Source of the DNA: Cladobotryum mycophilum
Lineage: Eukaryota > Ascomycota > Sordariomycetes > Hypocreales > Hypocreaceae
Direction of reading: 5' to 3'
DNA: 64,000 nt
Assembly: GCA_036429605.1 (NCBI GenBank)
Contig: JAVFKD010000015.1
Span: forward strand, 248,001 to 312,000
The position numbers and the translations under genes are program-made. The notes below the pieces were generated by a model. That model searched no databases, was not told the origin of the DNA, and worked only from the letters and a program-made list of their open reading frames with translations. Of the stretch, positions 20,045 through 31,900 are shown in pieces; position 1 is the first letter of the stretch; every line of letters starts with the position of its first letter.

Positions 20045-23000
20045 AAGCGTCCCCATTGAATTCGCTTGACAATGACGGATTTGTTTCTAGATAGGCTGAA
20101 TACACTTGATTCTCCTTCAATTTTACTTGTGCATTTTTCTCAACTGCGACTCTGGCGTAATTTTGACAACTTGTGAATCACCAAAATTTGTGCGCGTAGA
20201 CTCGTGCCATAAGTGGTCAAATACTGCTGTTTGTTTTGAAAGTAGCTGTAGAAATTTTGCGCATGGTGGGACTGGTTTCCGGTTGTTGAACTGAAAGTGA
20301 TATGGTTCTGAAAGTTGGTGTGGTCTCCCAGAGCAACAACTGGGCTACCCTGTGTTGTGTGCTTTTGGGTAATTGCAAAGATTTGTTTCTACCGGTTCCA
20401 GCGGGTCATCTGGCATTACTTACTAGTCCATTTCCCCTTCTGCAGTCATTGATCTCACTTGACTACAAGGTCCATGTCAAAAACAACGCACTTCATTATG
20501 AAGAGAACCACCAAGACTCCGTTACCAGCTTTTTGCATCAGTCTTAGCACGTCCCCGCACTGCGATAACTCGACATCGGAAAATTTCCTCAAGCAAAGAG
20601 TCACATTTGTGTGCAACAAACGAAACAGTTTCCAAGACACCAGGATAGTTCGAGGGAGCGACTCGACCGGAGATCAAGCTGTCAGAAAGCTACGACGTAA
20701 CCACCGTTACGGTCGAGGGCAGAACAAGCGGAGACAAGAACAGCATGTTGACGAATCCGCTTAAACGAGGCTGGTCCAAATCGTGTACCTCCCTCGCCGG
20801 CTGATACAAGACCACTTGGATTAGATTGTCGAAGTTGAGTCGCCGCAGACATTGGGAGCTCTGAATGATTGGCAATCACCATGTTTCACGTTTCTGAAGC
20901 TGTGAGTCATTCTCCCTAGGCAGTTCTATTTAAAAAAGAATTTACTAACTAATAAATAGCCACGATAGGAATCGGGTAATGTCAAAGGCGCGAAAGAGAA
21001 GAAAACAAAAGCGACGATTCTAGGTAGAGAATGCCATGATCTCGTTGAGGGTTTCGAATAGCATGTCGAGGAGAATTCCAAGCTGTAGCGCTAGAATAAA
21101 CTACAAATAGAATAACCGAATCCTCATATCCATTGATCTCGAAGGCAGAAACCACACGAGTAACAAACGTCGGAGGACGGTTAAAATGGGACGACAGAAG
21201 ACAAATAGAGACTCGGAAATATCGTAGAGATGTAGGAAGCCATACAATAGCACGTTATGTTAAGTATGTGTCGTGTATTCTATCACGAAACGAAGAATGA
21301 TAGTTGAGGAGATGGTAGAACATTTTTGCGTCCAGCTGATACTGGTGCTCGAAGAAAGGTCCCTAAATTATGGTGGTTTTGAGAGTAAATTAGTAGAGAT
21401 ACTACAGCATCACAAAGGCTCCAAGAAGATATTATATTGTATGGGTTAAACAGTCCATGGAAAACTACCCAGCTGTAAATCAACGTACTCTGCTCGGAAG
21501 GAGAATTGAGGGAAAATGCTACTCCTAAGACACCTGCACGGTGTATCATACAAGCAAATAGCAACCACGACAGCAATCACTTGTTATGGAGTTTTAACAT
21601 ATTACGTTCTCCAGATAGCAAACGAGAGAGTATGGAAGTGGACATGGCGTGTAGAGAACTTGCTTTACTATTTCCCTTGTCAGATTATCTCATGATATAG
21701 TTAGGTTCGTTGCAGAGCACCGTAGTGCTATTCAAAACGATGCCATCGACAGGTAAAATAAGGCGTAGCTGGCTCTAACTCCGCTATGGCTTGCATGCTC
21801 ATATTTTCTTGACCGTCCAGAAACTTTCTGGGATTATTCTAGCCAAACTCTATAAAAGGGGTTTGGTAGGAAGGACGTCGTAGGGAATGTGTATACCTCG
21901 AGTGCCAAGTTTACGAGCCATTGGGTTAAGATGTCTTATCAGGCTTGAGAGGTAATGTCGAGACTAGGTAAAAGCGTGCCTTTTGTGGGCGTCGTAGGAG
22001 GCTCAGGGATTGGTTGGCGAGGGGAACTGAATCGTCAGAAAAGGTATAAATGGAGTGTTTGTGGGCAATACTGTACATTGGCAGTTAACTGCCATCGTGG
22101 AAGGGAGGCTGTCTGGCTCAGAAAGACCAAGCATGAGGCCGTAACAGAAAGTGTGGACAGAGTGCATCATCTAGCCCAAACGCAGAGGTTGAATGGACAG
22201 GAGGCAAAAGTCAACGGATGCTGGGGGCTCGTGCTGAATAAAAAGAGAATAGTTTCGGCAAATGACGGAGAGAATATAAAGGAGGATAAGCTCCATTACC
22301 TAGATAAGTAAAGGTTTATACAATGATCAAGATGCATTGTCAATATCCGTAGACTGCTGTCACTGTTCCAGTGGACAGGTATAGCAGAGCTTTAAATCGT
22401 TGATGCAAGTAGACTCAGCCAATCTTCCTCCGCTTCTACGTACCAATAAAAAGGCGTTTCAGCAGCATCCAAAAGTGGGGTACATTGTCCACTTATCTTC
22501 ATTGACAAACAGGAGCCCAGGCTGCATGACTCCAGCAAGTATCACAAACATCGACCCCACTCATCAGTCTCAAGGGACCATCACTCTTTTCCTGTTTCAT
22601 CCAAGAGATTTTACGGTATTCTCAGTCATTACCATATATCCAAACATTACTACGGCGTTGGTCCCAACAAAAGCGGAGACCGGCTGCAGGTTTCCGCTAG
22701 GAGGCAGTATTTTTGCAGGCAAACAGACATGATGTAGTATTGACCAAATTTTACAATCGTGAGTCTATCTCCTACTTATTCAAGACATTCTCTCAAGTTA
22801 CCTTCCATTAAATTAAGCTGACTGGTGATCTTCAGTAGGTCATACCCCGCCCCTGAAGCTCGACAATCTTAGGAACTGGTCCTTCCAAGGCACTTTTACA
22901 CCGACGACACACATTCTGGACTACTTTGTACACCGTGTTGTTTTGAGTTCAAAGAGCAGCTGCCATCAATATTTAAGCCAAGGATTCGCAACCAATGTCA

Positions 23001-25770
23001 CGGCCAAACTCGAGAGTGCTAGTAGTCTTGGTAGAACTCCCACAACATTGTGGGTCTAAATAACTATACCGGGAAGGTATTCAAGCCATTGGTCAGTATC
23101 CATCCCCTAAAGGCTAACTGAAAATAGTCATTATGCTAATATTTGTTTAGTGACGGCTCTTGAAATGTCACAAGTTCCGAGTCGTCCTCCCCTCGCTCGC
23201 TCAGTGCTTCTCTATCGTCTCCCACATTCATCACAGAGCCCCGGTGTGACTCCGACTCCAACCTATACTTCAAATGATCTCCGAAAGCATATTTCCCTTT
23301 ACATTCCAGGTGTTGAGAGCCTTCTCGATGGCATGGGATAGGGAGTTTAGGTCGCCGTTCAGTATCTGGCCTCGCAAGTGAAGATACATCCTCTGGAATG
23401 TATCGACCATGGACTGGCGCATATACTAAGACTCTGGGTTTATAATATTGATGAATTGGCTGCTAGCATTGATGGGTTTCAGTGCCAGGATGCCAGAAGT
23501 AGACGGATCAGGAACATTGACAAAGTTCAACACGAAGAACTTAGGGAGCATCTTCTAGGTCCTATTCAGAGATGCAGAGTCTAGTCAACAGAATATATGG
23601 TAGTGCACAGGTAGCAGACTGAATATACCAGACGTCCCTGGAGGCAAGAGCACAACAGCATCCCAATTACCTCCATCCTCATGTGCTTTTCCTAACGGGG
23701 GATACTAGGTCTCTTTTCTCGATACGATACAGACCACGAAAAGATCTTTAGCCTTAAAAGTCTTCCATATTTCAATGTCTTCTTTAGAGATCTAGCCTTA
23801 AAAAGTGTTGGGGTTGGGGGTTTCGGTGTGTCGTCAGCAGTTCTGTTCGGTAGGATGAATCTTTTGATGTCATTGTTATGCCTCTCGGTGTCATATATCA
23901 GACTATTCTCCTAGAACTACTAGTAAGTCTCAGTTTATGATCTCAAGATCGTCATCTAACGTACGTCTCACAGTTATCCCGAATAACCCCCCAAGTCCAC
24001 ATCGACCCAAAATAAACCGATAGCGTGAGCGATACAAGATACACCGTTTGACATCAATATATGATCATAGGATCTCCCGCAAGCAAGGTCTAGAACAATA
24101 TAAAATAGGAAAGGATACTTTTTATGCCTAGGATGAGTTGCTAGAGTAGCCTCCATAGTATCTTGAGATCGGAGAGGAGTCACATCTTCAACCGTGTCGG
24201 CCTAGAAGACTTCATTTATGGGCGCGCAACAGGATTCAACGCTGCGTCCAAGTAGTTTGTAGTTTGTAATTCCGCGATTGAACGTTGAACGTCGCATTTG
24301 GTGCCTGTGTTTTGGTACGTTTGTTATCACACCATCTAATAAGGTGCAATGACGATGATGAGGGCGATCCCGCCTCGAGGATACGCTGGCTATAATAAGA
24401 TTAATACTATAAGCTACTGGCTAACTATGGGTCTTAGTATGCCTCTCAAACCATTTTACTAAAAGCTTCAATTACATCGTCAAGGTCAAAAGTTCAAGCA
24501 GTCAATCCAACCAAACCTAACCTATTTATACCTTCCATATAATACATTTGCCGTAATAACGAACAACAAACTAAAAAAAACAAAAGCTTCCAGAAAGTCA
24601 GATCTTCCACGAGTACATAAAGCCTCGAGATCGCTCGCAAATAAATAGATTCCTTCCCACTGATCTACGCGAACTGACATTTGACATCGCAGTTGCAACA
24701 CACAATCAACAGCGACGACTGCCATCCGGACTGTCAGAATCACAAATACCGATTGAGAGGTGCATTTAATGGGTATACTCTGAGAAACTTGTCTGAGGTG
24801 TGACCATCTACGTAGTCTCCACTACTAATCAAGAGAACAGGTTCTCGGGACATTGTCATGCCAACAATGAGATGCCAGGCCGTGAGAGTTCAAGAGTGCT
24901 CTAGTCTAGGCGATTCATAGCCCAGGCATCTCTATATCTGCCCTGGTGTAGTTTTACTACTTTCTAACTTACATCTCAGGGTTCAGTAGTCTCTGCTATG
25001 GTTCGAATCAGGACCCCTTGTTGGTGGCTAGTCTTATCAATCCTCGCCAACACCTATTTATCGGAACCCATTCCCATTCATACTCGCCTGTCTACCCAAC
25101 TCTCTGCTCCTACATATCTAAGAGTTTCCGACTAGAATAATACATTCACGAATTCTACCATTTTCCCTGATCAATTATGAGCCATGGTTGAGATTGTAAT
25201 GGTAATTCATCGTCTTTAGGGATCCTACCCTGTAGACATCGGGTGAGCTTGGATCGCACTACCATCAATACCTTTGTGTAGAAACTCGGATATAATACAA
25301 TTAGTAATATGGAATACAAATGCATTGGTCGGGACATCGGCATATAGACATCGATAAAAGCAAGTCGATGCCAGTCAACTACATCATGGAGAATTCGGCA
25401 AGTCATCACTCTCAAACCTGTAAACGCATCTAGACTATAGAAAAACCTACTCCGAGTTAAAAAATGGAGATTTTCGATACTCTCTAATAAGAATGCAAGA
25501 TATATCACAAGATTTCTACCATAAACCTCAATATAAATGTGACATTGTAGCATTCTTGTAATTCTTGCTAGCTATGTTGAAGTAGGCCGCCAAACCAAAA
25601 CAATACAATGCCCACAACGCCCAGCCAGTTGAAAGAAAAAGCGTATTATTTTATTTCTCAAATTTTCCATGAAAGCCCCTAGAATCTATGCCATTTTTGT
25701 TTCATTCTTTTTTTCTCTTCTCGTTTTTTTTTGTTTCGTTTCGATCCCTCGTGAGGGTGGTTGTTGTTGT
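20045..25770. other. Gene-poor 5.7-kb stretch
   Basis: No gene can be supported. Open frames such as 20459-20764, 21955-22311, 22400-22732 and (minus) 25155-25553 are short and have no recognisable domain, signal peptide or splice pattern. tRNA-like GGTTCGAATC boxes (for example near 25001) lack matching stems. The first few hundred bases may be the 3' exon of the 18.4-20.1 kb transcription unit. Confidence 0.5.
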
Positions 25771-26712
25771 TTACCAGCCACGGCCGGCGAGCTTCTCTTC
25801 AGGCTTCATGCTGTCGCAGTTGATGCCCACCATAGCCTCGCCTAAACCGGTGCTGCACTCGGCCAACACCTTGGCGTCACGGAAGTGCGTCGTCGCTCGC
25901 ACAATTGCCTTGGCTCGCTTCGCCGGATCGCCAGACTTGAAGATGCCGCTGCCGACGAATACGCCATCACAGCCCAACTGCATCATGAGCGCAGCATCGG
26001 CAGGAGTGGCAACGCCTCCCGCAGCAAAGTTGACGACGGGAAGACGTCCCAGCTCGGCGGTCTGTCGCAGCAGCTCGGCATCGACCTCGAGCTTACGCGC
26101 CAGCTCGCGGATGCGGATAATGCCTCCTTCTGCGAGGGCGGCCTTGGCCTCGGCGATTTGCCTGTTGACAGTCTTCATGTGTCGCACTGCCTCGACGACG
26201 TCGCCCGTGCCGGCCTCGCCCTTTGTGCGAATCATGGCCGCACCCTCAGCAATACGACGCAGAGCCTCGCCCAAGTTTCTGCAGCCGCACACAAACGGCA
26301 CGCTGAAACCACTCTTCTCAACGTGGCTCTCGTCGTCGGCCGGGGTGAGAACCTCGCTCTCATCAATATAATCCACGCCCAGCGCCTCGAGGATCTGGCA
26401 CTCGACAAAGTGTCCAATGCGAGCCTTGGCCATGACGGGGATGGTGACGGCCTCCTGAATCTCCTTGATCATGCCCGGGTCGGACATGCGAGCCACGCCG
26501 CCGTCCTTGCGAATGTCGGCGGGCACGCGCTCGAGGGCCATGACGGCGCAGGCGCCTGCTTCCTCAGCGATGCGGGCTTGCTCGGCGTTGGTCACGTCCA
26601 TGATGACGCCGCCCTTGAGCATCTGGGCGAGGCCGGCCTTGAGGGCAAAGGTGGACTTGGAGGCATCGTTGGAGGGAGCGGCAGAGCCGTTTGCGGAAGA
26701 GTCGTTGGTCAT
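25771..26712 (-). CDS. PDX1: Pyridoxal 5'-phosphate synthase, synthase subunit (PdxS/SNZ family)
   Basis: This subunit builds pyridoxal 5'-phosphate from ribose 5-phosphate, glyceraldehyde 3-phosphate and ammonia supplied by the glutaminase partner (PDX2, next gene). The 313-residue single-exon protein from ATG 26712 is the normal fungal length. Signature stretches are present: GGVIMDVTNAEQARIAEEAGA, ALERVPADIRKDGGVARMSDP, PVMAKARIGHFVE (the Schiff-base Lys region), DYIDESEVLTPADE-like sequence, FVCGCRNLGEALRRI, and NFAAGGVATPADAALMMQLGCDGVFVGSGIFKS. A 36-residue Ser/Ala-rich N-terminus precedes the conserved barrel. It is cytosolic. The partner gene lies 2.3 kb away, divergently transcribed, recalling the paired SNZ/SNO genes of yeasts; coregulation is plausible but inferred. 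Confidence 0.97.
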   Translation of the reverse strand: MTNDSSANGSAAPSNDASKSTFALKAGLAQMLKGGVIMDVTNAEQARIAEEAGACAVMALERVPADIRKDGGVARMSDPGMIKEIQEAVTIPVMAKARIGHFVECQILEALGVDYIDESEVLTPADDESHVEKSGFSVPFVCGCRNLGEALRRIAEGAAMIRTKGEAGTGDVVEAVRHMKTVNRQIAEAKAALAEGGIIRIRELARKLEVDAELLRQTAELGRLPVVNFAAGGVATPADAALMMQLGCDGVFVGSGIFKSGDPAKRAKAIVRATTHFRDAKVLAECSTGLGEAMVGINCDSMKPEEKLAGRGW

Positions 26713-28820
26713 TGTGGGTGGTGGTGGTAGGAGCAACTGGAATAAGACACTGGAATGGCGGGGGAGGGGTCGACCGCGGGGTAAATTGAGAAAGTGGGAT
26801 GTTGAGACAATGAAGATGAGAGGTCAATGAATGTCTGACTGTCTCGTGAGGTTCAAGAAGTTTGTCTCAGACAAATCTCCGTCGGTATTAGAAGATGGAA
26901 GAGGGGCAATTGCTTATAAGGAGAAAAACCTAGTTGAAACATGTGGAGGCAAAAAAAAAAAAAGTTTCGAGTCAAGCACATGGAAGTTTATTATGTACCA
27001 AGTATACAATCAGACCATACGGGTACAAGCATGGTGCATGTCGGTGTCTAATTCCGAACATGTGGACGTGGATGTTGGATGGCCACGCCCTACAGAGATG
27101 CGTCAAGGGGCACATGCGACAACGGAGGGCGTCTCTCTGTCCAACTTCCAACCAACCCCAGCAGAGAACAAGCTTAAAATGGCATCCATGTGTTTGTCAA
27201 CACCAACATGGGGGAAGACAAGACACGGCGTTTTCTCTAGCTTTGCAGGAAGCAATAGCAAAAGCGCGAGCGTGAGCATGATACACAGTGTCTCCGACGA
27301 CCCCACCGATGGGGGCTTCCGCATTGATGCTTGAGCAACTCTTGGTGGCGGGTGTGGCGGCAATCATCGGCCTCCATGTCTTCAAGATGTAGTCCATCCC
27401 GTACACAGTACTCCATACCAGCCCGCATTTATAGGTCTTACAGAAAGTATCAAGGGACCGACCTATAGGCTATACGCCAAGTCCTGTACTGGTGTTTTCT
27501 TTTTGCTATTTGTCATAAAACAATGATGACACGAGTTCTCTTGTCGTCGCATTGGGCTAGCAATTTGGGAGTTGTAACTGGAGGGCGTGTGGAAGCACAC
27601 ACACACGATGGACTCATGGCATGGGGGACGCTTCTCTCAAATATAGTGTCGCGAATTACGTTAGTCTCCGCATAGCATCCTATCATGGTTGAGAATGTTT
27701 CCTGTCGATTTAACCCCAAAGTTGCAATGCATTTGCAGTGTCAACGGGTCGGCATTGATCCGATGGGATGAGATGCTCTGTTTTAGACCCTTTTTTTGCT
27801 GCAGTTGCGTTCTTTTTCGCATCGAGACAAGCAGGTTGTGGCGACTCATGTGATGATGCTTCATGTGCCATTGGCACAGACGTATGCCGATTTATGTTTC
27901 TGATTTCCCCCGATGAGAGGCTCGATGACCAACATGCGTTTGGAAAACGTTTGAATCGGCCACTGGGTTGGGGTAATGGCGCGCGGGGGGCCTAGGGATC
28001 GCGGATCAGCAGCAGCCTGTCAGCCATTAGTTCGAGGGTAGACGATTTGCTTGTATGGAAACTTTGAGAGGGAAGATCCAGATCCAAGACATGTTTGGCC
28101 GCCATCGCCGCTGTATAGCCTATCGATTACAGCTACATGTATACATGACGCTGAGGGGGGCAGTTGGACCGAGCGAAAGAGAGAGAGAAAGAAAGAAAAG
28201 GGACCCTTGAAATGCAAACGCCCCTCGGTCGCTGCGCCGTCTTGACTGCTTTAGGCGACTCCGTGATGATGGGCTGCAGGACGGTGAAAGGGTTGCAGGG
28301 CTTTGCATCCATCTGCGGCGGCGTCTGCGTTAGTGCTTTGCGCGCATTGACATGTACCAGAAAGAATCCTTTGGCTGGGCGAACGCACTGTAGTCGAAAT
28401 CGAGATACATTGATGCAATAACAGTTGCTGTCAAAGTGAAGATGCAAGCAACGTACATGACATGGATTGGAGTTACCTACATACGCATGGAACGGCGGGG
28501 TTGCTTGGCGTGGATGTCGCCACCTTCCAATGATCGCTCCATCCCACCTGCCCTTGACTTGCTTGTGACTCTCTAGGGTCCGAAGGCGGAGCCTAAAAAA
28601 ATAAAAATAAAAAAAATCATCAATAATTCGAGAACAATCTGTCAAGCAAAGACTGCATCTCTACTATTCCCTCATTGGATTAATCTGATTTCACTTGATT
28701 GGATACCTTTTGATCATATAGTTGCCTTTGGTAGAAAGAGCACCTACTAGGCATTATCAACGTAACTGCACTCTTCCAACATCTTCCGGTTCTATCCACA
28801 TTTCACCCCCACCAAGCACT
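26713..28820. other. Intergenic region between PDX1 and PDX2
   Basis: Likely holds both divergent promoters. Short open frames (for example minus 27103-27363 with a Leu-rich hydrophobic stretch, plus 26831-27334) have no supporting features. A poly(A) run at about 26952-26963 and GAAAGAGAGAGAAAG low-complexity at 28175-28200 are the only repeats seen. Confidence 0.5.
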
Positions 28821-28875
28821 ACAGGGTCTTTACAGGGTCTTTACAGGGTCTTTACAGGGTCTTTACAGGGTCTTT
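28821..28875 (+). repeat. Five perfect copies of an 11-bp repeat in the PDX2 leader
   Basis: ACAGGGTCTTT is repeated five times head to tail (28821-28831, 28832-28842, 28843-28853, 28854-28864, 28865-28875), about 110 bp before the PDX2 ATG. It lies in the likely promoter or 5' leader. Confidence 0.9.
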
Positions 28876-28986
28876 ATCACCATCATACGATTATCAATCT
28901 CTCCAACGGCCATCTTATAACTCCTTACCCTACTACATACTCTATACTCTATACCCCATCCCCCTTTGACTTGCCTCCGACCCCAA

Positions 28987-29770
28987 ATGAAAATGATCAG
29001 CCTCACCGTCGGCGTTTTGGCCCTCCAAGGCGGCTTCCTGGAACACCTCACTCTCGTTCGCAAAGCCGCCGATAGCCTCATCTCCTCTGGGTCCACCATA
29101 CAGTTCAAGGCCATCGAGGTGCGAACAGAGGAACAACTTGCACAATGCGATGCCCTCATCATTCCTGGGGGCGAGAGCACGACAATCTCCTTTGTTGCAG
29201 CACAGTCTGGCCTCCTTGAACCGTTGAGAGATTTTGTCAAGTGAGCAGCCCCCACAGCACCCCTATACTCGAACTGCTGAACTAACAATTACTCTCAGGA
29301 TTCATAAGAAGCCAGTATGGGGAACTTGCGCTGGCCTCATCCTCCTCTCAAACGAAGCCAATGCAACTAAAAAGGGCGGCCAGGAACTCATCGGCGGCCT
29401 CTCCGTGCGTGTCCATCGCAACCATTTTGGACGTCAGATTGAGAGTTTCCAGTCCAGCCTGGAGCTCCCTTTCCTCAGCACACATGGCGGAGATGCCTCG
29501 CCGTTCCCTGGTGTATTTATTCGAGCACCAGTCGTTGAAGAGCTTCTGGACAGGAGCGAGGGCTCACCACAGGTTGAAGTCTTGGCTAAGCTCCCGGGCA
29601 GAGTCAACAAGATGAAAGCTGGCCTGTCGCAGGCTAGCACCAAGGACGATTCTGGAGACATCATTGCTGTGAGACAGGGTAATATCTTGGGCACGAGCTT
29701 TCATCCCGAATTGACACCGGATGCACGGATTCACGTGTGGTGGCTACAAGAGATTTTGCGACTACAATAG
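28987..29770 (+). CDS. PDX2: Pyridoxal 5'-phosphate synthase, glutaminase subunit (PdxT/SNO family)
   Basis: This class I glutamine amidotransferase hydrolyses glutamine and channels ammonia to PDX1. Two exons, 28987-29240 and 29299-29770, with a 58-nt GTGAGC...CTCAG intron, give 241 residues. The start ATG (MKMISLTVGVLALQGGFLEH) places the conserved VGVLALQG motif at the N-terminus as expected. The oxyanion motif IIPGGESTTI, nucleophile elbow VWGTCAGLILL (catalytic Cys) and the His-Glu pair in GTSFHPELT complete the triad. RVHRNHFGRQIESF is also family-typical. A short insertion between LSNEA and GGQELIGGL is common in fungi. The neighbour PDX1 is its complex partner. Confidence 0.97.
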
Positions 29771-29885
29771 AGGTCACGACACGGCAGGCGTTGTTATACA
29801 GGATATAGATGGATTATGGCGTGAAGATTTGCTAGAGGGTATCTTATTATTTAATAGAATTGGCTATATAAACTTGAGATTGTGC

Positions 29886-31900
29886 TTATTGCCCCGTGGG
29901 ATTGTCGTAGCTCGGTGGTGCTTCCTCATCTTTAGTAACCCCTTCATGTCCATAGCCTGGAGGGGAAGACATCTCCGCCAACCCAAGCGCCTCCGTGATA
30001 TCCTTTCGCTTCATCTCACTCGCAAAGATCTTCACCTCATCAGAAGTAGTATCCGCACCGGCATCCCGTAAAGCTTTGATCAAGGGGATGTCTTGCTTCA
30101 CCAATGCTTGCATCAAAGCCGTTCTGCCGTTCGTCGTGGCATTCGGATCGGCGCCATGCCGTAAAAGTACTTCCACCAAATCGGCCCTGCCTTTCTCTAT
30201 TGCATGCTGTAAGAGTGTTTCGCCAGTTTTCATTGTTGCTGTCGCCGAGGCTTTGTGTTCGAGTAACATGGACACCAGCTCCAGATTACCGGAATCCATG
30301 GCTACGCGAATCGCCGGGGCGTGCCACCACACATGCTCAGCATTGGCATCAGCGCCCCGTTGAAGAAGAGATTGAACCAAGTCAATCTTCTCCGACATGT
30401 TGACCTTTCGGTCCTCGAGGACGAGGAGAAGGACGGGCTGGGAGTGCCAGTCCTTGGTATTTGGATCCGCTCCGTTTTCTAGCAACAGCTTTGCTGTATT
30501 GTATCGTCTGTTGACGATCTCTTCGGCGAGCAGTGGAAATCCTGAGATGGTAGACGCATTTGGGTTTGCGCCCTTGCTGAGGAGTACCTCTGTCATGGCA
30601 AAATTCTTCTTTGACAAAGCAATGGACAATAGGCAGCTACCAGATAGGTCTGTCGAGTCAACATCTGCGCCTGACTCCAGTAGCAACTTCGCCATTTCGT
30701 CATGACCATTTCTGACGGAGTGTGCAATGACGACTTGACCCGAAATATCCTTCGTCCTGGCACTAGCGCCATGCTCGAGAAGGAACCGCACACCGGTCAG
30801 ATTGTTTGCCTTGACCACATTCACAAAATATGATTGACCAGAGACACTCTTGTCATTAATGCTAGCACCCTTCTCAAGGAGCAGCCTGGCAACTTCAATG
30901 CTACCGGCCGAAGCGGCGAAGAAAAGAGGAGGGATACCAGGCCAACTTGGGCCTCCAGTAACTGCGCCGGCGGCTATGAGAAAGCGTGCGCACCCTTCAT
31001 TGTTAGAGAGTATGGCACATTGTAGCGCATTATTTCCGTTCTCGTTGCGGCCGTTGATATTGGCGCCTTGGGAGAGGAAACCTGCGACTTGCTGGACATC
31101 GCCTAATGTAGCAGCTTGACACAGTGCTGAAACAAAAGGGCCGGGCTTTGGTGTGAGAGCAGAGGCAAAAGCTTTAAGAGAGTTCTTGAGCGAGAACATG
31201 CCCCAGGAGCCAGAGCTGGATGGGGCTTGAGAGTTTGATGGGCCAGCTTCTGCGGAGTATGGCGGGGGCTCGTTGGGATCTCTACTTGATGACTGGGCGG
31301 TCGTCGAGGAACTTTCTTCTAATAAGATACTTTTCCGGCTTGCTATTGGGCGGGAAATGGTCTCTGCCTTTTCAATGAGCCCTCGCAAGTGCTCATCATT
31401 AAGACTAACGTCCTGTTTCTCTCTATCATTGCTATTTGACACTCTGGATCAGCCTCTGAAAAATTCACAGAATGGATATATCCGGGCACATACATGGCAA
31501 CGATGCTTGCAAGTAGGGCAAATATATTGTCCTGGATCTCAAGCAGCTCGCGATATGCCTCAACATAGTCCTGGTCCATCCGCGTGATCGTCTCTGGCTG
31601 CAAACGCATTAACTGCTTATGAAGAACTGCAACCCATCCGTCGCAAGACGATAATATCTGCTTCGAAACCCTTTGGAATCCCACAGAGATGCATGATGCG
31701 TTATTTAGCGATGTCTCTAGTTGAGTTGTGTGACGGCGTAGTTCTTCGAGAGCTCTGACAAGCAAAGGGAGCCCCGAGACGGGCTGGTATTTGCCATTTA
31801 GTCCTTGGAGTAGGGTATCGATTTCGGAGGCACTAGATATGGCTGCGTGAGAGATTGATGAGCAGAGAGTTGTAAGCGATGTGACTGAGAAGCTGTCCAT
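29886..31900 (-). CDS. Ankyrin-repeat protein with helical fungal N-terminal domain and PPxY motifs
   Basis: Two exons: 31494-31900 and 29886-31443, joined across a 50-nt intron (31444-31493, GTATGT...CCAG), which resolves the frame change. The start MDSFSVTSLTTLCSSISHA resembles the helical N-terminal domains of fungal STAND proteins (Helo-like). A Ser/Gln-rich linker with EPPPYSAE follows, then about ten ankyrin units (for example GSIEVARLLLEKGASIND, GRADLVEVLLRHGADPNA), and a tail with EAPPSYDNP. The two PY motifs could bind WW-domain ubiquitin ligases. No NACHT or NB-ARC domain lies between the two halves, so it looks like an NLR relative without its NTPase or a scaffold protein. Its 3' end is about 115 bp from the convergent PDX2 stop. 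Confidence 0.75.

Noticed and set aside
24950..25030. Possible tRNA around GGTTCGAATC near 25001
   Set aside because: Flanking bases do not pair as a T-stem and no A box is at the right distance.
25885..26730. 281-codon plus-strand frame opposite PDX1
   Set aside because: Antisense shadow of a strongly conserved gene; no own features.
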